Positions 5,520-10,103 of a stretch of 10,103 bases of DNA are shown in pieces. Position numbers and translations under genes: made by a program. How positions within the stretch are numbered: position 1 is the first letter of the stretch; every line of letters begins with the position of its first letter. The notes beneath the pieces are model-generated. The model was not told the origin of the DNA, made no database searches, and saw nothing but the letters and a program-made list of their open reading frames with translations. This stretch comes from Candidatus Woesearchaeota archaeon (GTDB taxonomy: Archaea > Nanobdellota > Nanobdellia > Woesearchaeales > GW2011-AR4), in assembly GCA_016181325.1 (NCBI GenBank), contig JACOZO010000043.1:1-10103 (forward strand), read 5' to 3'.

Positions 5520-7247
5520 ATGAACCAAAAAATAAGGGAGCTGCTCACAAACTGGAGGATAATACTTCTTATAGTTCTGATAATCATATCAATAGCATTA
5601 ATCAGCCCAAATCCATACAGCAAGGGCGCTGCCATTAGAAGCGTTGCAGTGAACAGCTCTGCCAGCGAGGCAGGCATACAGTCTCCAAAGCCGACGACAT
5701 TGCCCATGGACAGGGAAAGGATTCTGGCAATTAACAACATAGATGTCAATAATGCTGATGACCTTTACAGGCTAACAAGCTCCCTGCCGTCTAATGCATC
5801 CATACAGCTCAAGACCAGCAAGGGACTGTACAAGCTCAGGACAAGGGAGAAATTCATAATAACAAAATTGAACGAGACGGAAGAAAAAATTATCGAAGAG
5901 AATATTGAAGTCAATGAAACCGTTAATGGCACAATAAAGACAATAATCAGGCCGGTGCAGAAAAAAATCATTGTTCCGAAGACCATAAAGACAAAAATAG
6001 GCACAGAGGACATTGGATTGGGCGTCTTTGACGCGCCCCAGACAAACATCAGGAAAGGCCTTGACCTGCAGGGCGGCACAAGGGTTGTGCTGCAGCCCGA
6101 ATACAGGCTCAGCGCCTTTGACATGGACATTCTCATCGAAAACATGAAGCAGAGGCTGAATGTCTACGGCCTCAGCGACATTGTCATCAGGGCTGCCGGG
6201 GACCTGGACGGCAACCAGTACATCGTTGTGGAGATTGCAGGGGCCACCCAGGAGGACATAAAGGACTTGCTGGCGAAACAGGGCAAGTTCGAGGCAAAGA
6301 TAGGGAACGAGACTGTCTTCAGGGGGGGCAGCGACATAAAATTCGTGTGCAGGTCCGCTGACTGTGCAGGAATTGACCCTAATGCAGGCTGCGGCCAGTC
6401 CGGCAGCCAGTGGTCATGCAGGTATAGGTTCACAATCACATTGTCAGAAGAGGCTGCCAGGAGGCAGGCAGAGGCTACAAAGGACCTTGAGGTCATAACT
6501 GAGGGCGGAAGGGGGAATGAGTACCTGAGCAAGCCTCTTGAATTCTATCTGGATGATGTCAGGACAAACGAGCTCAACATAGGCGCTGAGCTGAAGGGCC
6601 AGGCAACCATTGATGTTGCCATTTCCGGAAGCGGCATAGGCGCAAACAACCAGCAGGCGCTCTACAATGCTCTCATAGACATGAAAAAGATGCAGACAAT
6701 CCTCATCACAGGCTCGCTGCCGATAAAATTAGACATAATAAAGACTGATTCAATTTCACCTGTCCTTGGGGAAGGATTCGTCAATAATTCCCTGCTGATG
6801 GCCGCTCTTGCAATCCTTGCAGTGACTATTGTCCTTGTTGTCCGGTATAAGAAGCTCATTATCGCAATCCCAATCCTGATAACGATGCTTTCAGAGATAA
6901 TAATCCTCTTGGGAGTGGCCGCATTCATCGGCTGGAACATCGACATGGCGGCAATTGCAGGAATATTGACGGCAATAGGCACCGGCGTGGACGACCAGAT
7001 TGTCATAACAGATGAGACACTGAGAGGAGAATCCTCTTCTGCATTCAGCTGGCGCGAGAGGATAAAGAGGGCCTTCCTGATAATAATGCTGGCATACCTG
7101 ACATTGGTTGTAGCAATGATCCCATTGATGTTCGCAGGCGCAGGCCTGCTGAAGGGCTTTGCACTGACGACAATAATAGGCGTCACGGTCGGGGTGTTCA
7201 TCACAAGGCCGGCCTACAGCAGGTTTGTCGAGATATTCCTGAAATAA
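5520..7247 (+). CDS. secD: Preprotein translocase subunit SecD with a PDZ-like insertion
   Basis: Partner of SecF in Sec-dependent export. The protein is 575 residues. TM1 is at about 13-29. Residues about 37-106 read like a PDZ domain: SVAVNSSASEAGI, then RILAINNIDVNNADDLYRL, then a closing strand. A charged linker (107-170) follows, then the SecD motif GLDLQGGT (180-187), the periplasm-like P1 domain with cysteines C277, C282, C291 and C300, and a second conserved element at about 365-385 (GSGIGANNQQALYNAL). Five membrane helices lie in 420-575, with the signature GTGVDDQIVITDE (D491, D492). The region outside the membrane has several N-x-S/T sequons (N45, N92, N118, N132, N136). No good ribosome binding site lies before the ATG: the nearest GGAG (5498-5501) is 18 bases away. 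The SecD assignment is firm; the PDZ call is by eye. Confidence 0.95.
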   Translation: MNQKIRELLTNWRIILLIVLIIISIALISPNPYSKGAAIRSVAVNSSASEAGIQSPKPTTLPMDRERILAINNIDVNNADDLYRLTSSLPSNASIQLKTSKGLYKLRTREKFIITKLNETEEKIIEENIEVNETVNGTIKTIIRPVQKKIIVPKTIKTKIGTEDIGLGVFDAPQTNIRKGLDLQGGTRVVLQPEYRLSAFDMDILIENMKQRLNVYGLSDIVIRAAGDLDGNQYIVVEIAGATQEDIKDLLAKQGKFEAKIGNETVFRGGSDIKFVCRSADCAGIDPNAGCGQSGSQWSCRYRFTITLSEEAARRQAEATKDLEVITEGGRGNEYLSKPLEFYLDDVRTNELNIGAELKGQATIDVAISGSGIGANNQQALYNALIDMKKMQTILITGSLPIKLDIIKTDSISPVLGEGFVNNSLLMAALAILAVTIVLVVRYKKLIIAIPILITMLSEIIILLGVAAFIGWNIDMAAIAGILTAIGTGVDDQIVITDETLRGESSSAFSWRERIKRAFLIIMLAYLTLVVAMIPLMFAGAGLLKGFALTTIIGVTVGVFITRPAYSRFVEIFLK

Positions 7248-7260
7248 GAGTTATATTCAT

Positions 7261-7420
7261 TAAAATTTGAGTTAATTAATATTTCCTTTTTAAACGGAGA
7301 TTTTCCCTTTTATCCTTGTTCTTTATGTATAGCATAGCTCATTTTAAGGAACTCTCAGATCTCCAGTCCTGCGGACATATAGTCTACCTTCGGTAGAATT
7401 GATTGGGAACTCAAATTTTA
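7261..7420. repeat. 160-bp segment bounded by 13-bp perfect inverted repeats
   Basis: TAAAATTTGAGTT at 7261-7273 is exactly reversed and complemented at 7408-7420. Between them lie two small stem-loops, GTCC-TGC-GGAC at 7366-7376 and a 6-bp stem with a TTC loop at 7383-7397. The segment has no credible ORF and overlaps the terminator. It could be a MITE-like element or a structured RNA whose ends pair. No target-site duplication is evident at the outer edges. A 7-bp direct repeat GGAACTC also occurs at 7348-7354 and 7406-7412. The rest of the 7248-7567 gap (7421-7528) shows nothing I can name. Confidence 0.5.
7282..7325 (+). terminator. T-rich terminator after secF-secD
   Basis: Several T runs in succession (TTTCCTTTTT, TTTTCCCTTTTAT, then TTGTTCTTTA), starting about 35 bases after the secD stop and without a GC-rich hairpin. 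This matches archaeal intrinsic termination on oligo-T tracts. Confidence 0.55.
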
Positions 7421-7528
7421 CTTTTCGTCTATGAGAATCCTGTTGCCAAAAATAAAGCTTATTTGCCTTTCTTCTTGGTTTGATTTCATTAATTTCATAA
7501 CACATTCACCTTAATATGCAACTTAAAA

Positions 7529-7545
7529 CCAAAAAATATTTAAAC
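7529..7545 (+). promoter_or_regulatory. BRE + TATA box of the MNT/HEPN operon, leaderless spacing
   Basis: CCAAAAAA at 7529-7536 runs into ATATTTAAAC at 7536-7545. The TATA centre is about 28 bases before ATG 7568, and no Shine-Dalgarno site precedes the start. Confidence 0.6.
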
Positions 7546-7567
7546 AAGTGTTAAAAATAATTGACAT

Positions 7568-8077
7568 ATGTTAAAATTAATTAACAATCTAAGGCCATTT
7601 TTTGAAGACTGCTACAGAAGAATAAATGTAAGGGAGTATGCCAAGATCGTGAAGGTATCGCCTCCAACTGCCTCAAGCCTTCTTGAGAGCTACTACAAGG
7701 CCAATATGCTGGCAAAAGAGCATTACAAGAACTACCTGCTGTTTTATGCAAACAAGGACAGCCGGGATTTTATTGATCTATCAAGAATTTATTGGAGGAC
7801 AAGACTGAATGATTTGGCAGCTTATATGGAAAAGATGCTTGCCATGCCAACTATAGTATTATTCGGCTCATTGGCCAAGGGTGAGGCAAAGTCTGACTCT
7901 GACGTTGATTTGGCTGTTTTTGCCCCTGAAAAAGAATTAAAGATGTCAGATTTTGAAGCCAGAATTGGAAGAAAGATCCAGATATTCTGGTTTAAATCCG
8001 CTAAAGACATAAAAAGCAGAGAGCTTGCCAATAATATAGTCAATGGATGCGTGCTAAAAGGTAGGATTGTAATATAA
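7568..8077 (+). CDS. wHTH-MNT protein: minimal nucleotidyltransferase with N-terminal helix-turn-helix
   Basis: 169 residues. Residues 1-65 resemble a winged helix-turn-helix (VREYAKIVKVSPPTASSLLESYYKANML), as used for DNA binding. Residues about 80-165 are a minimal nucleotidyltransferase: LFGSLAKGEAKSDSDVDLAVF fits GS-x10-D-x-D exactly, with G100-S101, D112 and D114. A third carboxylate is usual some 25 residues later; here the matching strand reads RKIQIFWF, with Q138. In type VII MntA/HepT toxin-antitoxin pairs the MNT antitoxin adds AMP to the HEPN toxin; the gene order here is the same, MNT first, HEPN 1 base later. A toxin-antitoxin role is inferred from family and context. The fused wHTH suggests it might also bind its own promoter. 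Membership of the nucleotidyltransferase fold is firm; catalytic activity is uncertain because of Q138. Confidence 0.87.
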   Translation: MLKLINNLRPFFEDCYRRINVREYAKIVKVSPPTASSLLESYYKANMLAKEHYKNYLLFYANKDSRDFIDLSRIYWRTRLNDLAAYMEKMLAMPTIVLFGSLAKGEAKSDSDVDLAVFAPEKELKMSDFEARIGRKIQIFWFKSAKDIKSRELANNIVNGCVLKGRIVI

Positions 8078-8078
8078 A

Positions 8079-8513
8079 ATGGATTGGAAAGAATGCTGCA
8101 ATAAGCGAATAGTGAAAAATGTCAAGCCTGACGCGGATATGGTAAGTTCATTGGTAAAATCAAGCAGGAACAAGATGGAATCTGGAAACAAGCTTCCACT
8201 GAGCGAAATTACCGCCGCTTCAAAGCTTACTCTGGCATATGACTCGTTAAGAGAGCTGCTTGAGGCTTTGGCGCTCAAGAGAGGCTATAAGATTTACAAT
8301 CATGAGTGTTACAGCGCGTTTCTTAGGGAAATAGTGAGTGAAAGTGGCAAAGGCGATGAATTTGATGAAATAAGAAAACTGAGAAATAACGTGAATTATT
8401 ACGGAAAGGAGATATCTATTGACGAATCAAACGTGTCAATAGCAAAAATCAAAGCGCTAAGATTATTTGTCGCTGATTTAGTTGAAGGCAGTATGCCAAT
8501 TGACTGCGAATAG
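8079..8513 (+). CDS. HEPN-domain protein, probable partner of the MNT protein
   Basis: 144 residues, all-helical in appearance. Its C-terminal part IRKLRNNVNYYGK fits the HEPN core, where an Rx4-6H motif normally forms the RNase site; here R99 (and R102) are followed by N106 where His is expected, then Y107-Y108. In HepT toxins a Tyr next to this motif is the AMP acceptor, so Y108 is a candidate. The middle (SEITAASKLTLAYDSLRELLEALALKRGYKIYNHEC) looks like the usual dimer-forming HEPN helices. The gene begins 1 base after the MNT stop, so the two are an operon, with translation probably coupled; only a weak AGGA (8063-8066) lies upstream. By context it is toxin or regulator to the MNT partner. 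Without the His, classic HEPN RNase activity is doubtful. Confidence 0.75.
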   Translation: MDWKECCNKRIVKNVKPDADMVSSLVKSSRNKMESGNKLPLSEITAASKLTLAYDSLRELLEALALKRGYKIYNHECYSAFLREIVSESGKGDEFDEIRKLRNNVNYYGKEISIDESNVSIAKIKALRLFVADLVEGSMPIDCE

Positions 8514-8524
8514 GAAACAAAAAC

Positions 8525-8544
8525 CCAAAAACTTTTATATAAAT
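8525..8544 (+). promoter_or_regulatory. BRE + TATA box of the small transporter pair, leaderless spacing
   Basis: CCAAAAA at 8525-8531 followed by TTTTATATAAAT at 8533-8544. The TATA centre is about 24 bases before ATG 8562, with no Shine-Dalgarno site: the clearest leaderless promoter in the window. Confidence 0.68.
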
Positions 8545-8561
8545 CCATCACCAACAGCTGA

Positions 8562-8948
8562 ATGGACACAAAACCATGGGCTGTCATGATGGTTGTATTC
8601 ACAACATTTCTTACCGCAAGCGCCCAAATCATGTACAAGCTGGGTGTAAATTCCCTTGATTCATTTGACCCTGTCAGGCTAATAACGAACTTCTATCTGA
8701 TTGCCGGCATGGTTCTTTACATGATAGGCGGCGTGCTGATGATACTGTCTTTCAGGGGAGGCGATTTGTCTGTCCTGTACCCAATCATTGCGACGGGTTT
8801 CATTTGGGTGAGCATCATGTCCATGATTTTTCTGGGTGAAGGGATGAATAATCTGAAATGGCTAGGCATTTTCGGGATTGTTCTGGGGATCGCATTTATA
8901 GGCTTTGGCAGCAGGCATAACAACGATGCAGCTGCCGGAGGCGCCTGA
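8562..8948 (+). CDS. Small four-helix DMT transporter subunit A (SMR/ArnE-like)
   Basis: 128 residues with four predicted membrane helices (about 7-26, 41-62, 70-92, 97-116) and a short polar tail, the size of small multidrug resistance proteins. The run GGDLSVLYPIIATGFIWVSI and the closing KWLGIFGIVLGIAFIGFGS resemble the EamA/ArnE-ArnF half-transporters, which move lipid-linked sugars, more than EmrE. The TM1 glutamate that couples drug export to protons in EmrE is absent; the matching place reads ASAQIMYK (Q22). It has its own promoter and is followed with no gap by a paralog, so a heterodimer is likely. Substrate unknown: a lipid-linked or small amphipathic compound is an inference. Possibly annotated elsewhere as an EamA-family or multidrug transporter. 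Confidence 0.85.
   Translation: MDTKPWAVMMVVFTTFLTASAQIMYKLGVNSLDSFDPVRLITNFYLIAGMVLYMIGGVLMILSFRGGDLSVLYPIIATGFIWVSIMSMIFLGEGMNNLKWLGIFGIVLGIAFIGFGSRHNNDAAAGGA
8937..8941 (+). promoter_or_regulatory. Shine-Dalgarno site for the second transporter gene
   Basis: GGAGG lies 7 bases before ATG 8949, inside the end of the upstream gene. This strong site contrasts with the leaderless starts of first genes in this window. Confidence 0.7.
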
Positions 8949-9299
8949 ATGGAGACGCAATTATGGGCAATCATGCTGATAATAACTGCAACGCTCATAG
9001 GCTCATTCGGCCCGATACTGCTCAAGAAAGCCTCTGCAAAAAAGCTTTCCAGCTTTAGCTCGCTCATGGCAAATTACCACCTGTTTGGCGGTGTTGGATT
9101 GTACGGCGTGGGGACAGTGCTGTTTCTTCCTGCACTGAAAGGCGGCGAATTGTCTGTTCTTTACCCTTTCGTGTCATTAAGCTATGTGTGGGTCAGCATT
9201 TTAAGCGTAAGATTTCTTGGGGAAGAGATGAACAGGTACAAATGGCTCGGGATTGCCCTGATAATAACAGGAGTCAGTTTCATCGGGATGGGCAGCTGA
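8949..9299 (+). CDS. Small four-helix DMT transporter subunit B (SMR/ArnE-like)
   Basis: 116 residues and four predicted membrane helices, a paralog of the gene just upstream: shared blocks include GGxLSVLYP, WVSI, FLGExMN and KWLGI. Its TM1 reads GSFGPILLKKA, again with no membrane glutamate (P22 or G21 at the EmrE Glu position). Its ATG follows the upstream TGA immediately (TGAATG), and GGAGG at 8937-8941 serves as ribosome binding site, so equal output of two halves is expected, as for paired SMR or ArnE/ArnF heterodimers. Membrane transport role is likely; the substrate is not visible. The family is clear, the exact subfamily less so. Confidence 0.85.
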   Translation: METQLWAIMLIITATLIGSFGPILLKKASAKKLSSFSSLMANYHLFGGVGLYGVGTVLFLPALKGGELSVLYPFVSLSYVWVSILSVRFLGEEMNRYKWLGIALIITGVSFIGMGS

Positions 9300-9312
9300 T
9301 ATAGAATTAGAT

Positions 9313-9479
9313 ATGAATACCTTGCAATTGAAATAACGCTGCTTTTGGTTTTTATTGCAATCCATAAATGCAGCAGAATCAGGATATTTGGCTCGGCAAG
9401 GCATGCGTTGATGTTTTTTGCCGCTGTGTCCATCTCTATTATGAACGCTGCCTATCAAAAAGCAAAATATAAATACTAA
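9313..9479 (+). pseudogene. Frameshifted and truncated membrane-protein gene remnant, possibly lycopene-cyclase-domain-like
   Basis: From 9315 to the TAA at 9477-9479 one frame is open and reads like a real membrane protein: EYLAIEITLLLVFIAI, then a basic loop HKCSRIRIFGSARH, then ALMFFAAVSISI, ending NAAYQKAKYKY. That frame has no ATG at its beginning. An ATG at 9313-9315 is one base out of register (ATGAATAC); one extra G would give ATGGAATAC and join it to this frame. The best reading is a gene that lost a G at its start codon and also lost its 3' part. The two-helix pattern with the RIF...RHALMFF segment is weakly reminiscent of the N-terminus of archaeal lycopene cyclase domain proteins. 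Other readings: a functional small protein with a non-ATG start, or chance. The end overlaps the pyrH promoter. Confidence 0.42.
9464..9475 (+). promoter_or_regulatory. TATA box of pyrH
   Basis: AAAATATAAATA, preceded by TCAAAAAGC, is centred about 28 bases before ATG 9498. AAGGG at 9487-9491 also lies 6 bases before the ATG, so a few transcripts from further upstream could use a Shine-Dalgarno site. Confidence 0.55.
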
Positions 9480-9497
9480 AGTAAAGAAGGGAAGATT

Positions 9498-10103
9498 ATG
9501 CAGAAAACATTTGTTATCTCATTGGGAGGCTCCCTCATTGTGCCGGGTGAAATAGACACAGGTTTCCTGAAGTCATTCAAAAAAGTCCTTGAGTCCTACA
9601 TAAAAAAAGGGTGCAGGTTCGTCATAGTCTGCGGCGGCGGCAGGACGGCAAGGAAATACCAGGAGGCTTCATCAGATGTTGCGGAAGTGGATGATGAGGA
9701 CCTTGACTGGATAGGCATAATGGCAACGAGGCTGAACGCCTATTTGGTTAAAACCGCATTCAAGGAATATGCAGAGGACTACATAATCACAGACCCAACA
9801 AAGAAGATTTCCTTCAGGAAAAATATCCTGATAGCGGCAGGCTGGAAGCCCGGCAGGAGCACTGACTATGACACTGTATTGATCGCGAACCAGCTCAAGG
9901 CAAGGGAAATTATCAACATGAGCAACGTCGATTATGTCTATGACAAAGATCCGAAAAAATTCAGGAATGCAAAGCCGGTATGGGAAGCGAAATGGAAGGA
10001 TTTTCGCAAGCTGATATCAGGCTCATGGACAGCAGGATTGAACGCGCCTTTTGACCCCATTGCCGCTGAAGAGGCCGAAAAGTCGGGGCTGAAAGTAATG
10101 ATC
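9498..10103 (+). CDS. pyrH: UMP kinase, archaeal type, 3' partial
   Basis: Phosphorylates UMP to UDP with ATP, in the cytoplasm; with pyrG it covers the route from UMP towards CTP. 202 residues are visible; the archaeal family has about 225, so roughly 25 C-terminal residues lie beyond the window. It belongs to the amino acid kinase family. Motifs, numbered from the ATG: SLGGSLI (8-14) at the phosphate-binding turn, CGGGRTARKY (45-54), WIGIMATRLNA (71-81), GWKPGRSTDYD (115-125), NVDYVYDKDPKK (143-154), and NAPFDPIAA (182-190). The GWKPG-STD-D and NVD-VYDKDP segments are diagnostic of archaeal UMP kinase rather than bacterial PyrH. The start at 9498 gives the expected N-terminus right before the first strand, with a TATA box 28 bases upstream. 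Confidence 0.96.
   Translation, partial: MQKTFVISLGGSLIVPGEIDTGFLKSFKKVLESYIKKGCRFVIVCGGGRTARKYQEASSDVAEVDDEDLDWIGIMATRLNAYLVKTAFKEYAEDYIITDPTKKISFRKNILIAAGWKPGRSTDYDTVLIANQLKAREIINMSNVDYVYDKDPKKFRNAKPVWEAKWKDFRKLISGSWTAGLNAPFDPIAAEEAEKSGLKVMI

Noticed and set aside
5294..5749. A 151-codon minus-strand frame across the secF-secD junction
   Set aside because: Shadow of two well-supported genes on the + strand, with no recognisable protein features.
6662..7204. A 180-codon open frame on the minus strand
   Set aside because: It is the antisense of the secD membrane region, whose biased codons avoid stops on the other strand; its translation is low-complexity and no promoter or ribosome site supports it.
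7348..7412. A 7-bp direct repeat (GGAACTC) as a target-site duplication around a 51-bp insert
   Set aside because: The repeat is short, sits inside the larger inverted-repeat segment, and the stretch between has no terminal inverted repeats of its own.
7421..7528. Box C/D sRNA, tRNA or CRISPR in the gap before the MNT gene
   Set aside because: No paired C and D boxes, no tRNA cloverleaf or TTCRANNC arm, and no regularly spaced repeats are seen there or elsewhere in the window.
9297..9302. Readthrough of the transporter TGA into the following in-frame sequence
   Set aside because: The downstream frame is in register with the TGA at 9297, but the transporter is already full length at 116 residues and the following few codons look non-coding; a separate decayed gene explains it better.
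9182..9458. Two overlapping minus-strand frames covering the gap before pyrH
   Set aside because: They run antisense into the second transporter gene and read as unlikely protein; the + strand frame here gives a much more protein-like membrane pattern.

Overview
The window looks like archaeal chromosomal DNA, probably from a DPANN-type lineage such as Woesearchaeota or a relative; this placement is inference from gene style, not from a marker gene. The support is an archaeal-type UMP kinase, a secF-secD pair in archaeal style, AGG/AGA as the main arginine codons, a wHTH-nucleotidyltransferase/HEPN pair, and A/T-rich TATA boxes (often with an A-rich BRE-like stretch before them) 24-32 bases upstream of first-gene start codons, as expected for leaderless or nearly leaderless mRNAs. 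All supported genes lie on the + strand.

Layout: (1) 1-1901, the end of a histidine operon. The first gene enters from upstream and appears to be a HisA-HisI-HisE fusion, and it overlaps hisD by 4 bases. This part is clearly more AT-rich than what follows. (2) 1902-3793, pyrG (CTP synthase), preceded by a TATA box, a possible 27-codon leader ORF and a perfect 16-bp tandem duplication that carries the ribosome binding site. (3) 3838-4527, a protein of unknown function with its own promoter. (4) 4581-7247, secF-secD, the accessory membrane subunits of Sec export; SecD carries an apparent PDZ-like domain and a four-cysteine extracytoplasmic loop. (5) 7248-7567, a 320-base gap with a T-rich terminator and a 160-bp segment bounded by 13-bp perfect inverted repeats. 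(6) 7568-8513, an MNT/HEPN two-gene module resembling type VII toxin-antitoxin pairs but with altered key residues. (7) 8562-9299, two abutting small four-helix DMT transporters (SMR/ArnE-like), probably a heterodimer. (8) 9313-9479, what looks like a frameshifted, truncated remnant of a membrane protein gene. (9) 9498 to the window end, pyrH (archaeal UMP kinase), cut by the window edge.

The window therefore mixes histidine synthesis, two steps of pyrimidine nucleotide synthesis (UMP to UDP, UTP to CTP), protein export and an accessory segment (7248-9479). I do not see one large new system. The best leads are the HisA fusion, the pyrG leader arrangement, the PDZ-bearing SecD, the altered MNT/HEPN pair, the inverted-repeat segment and the decayed gene before pyrH.
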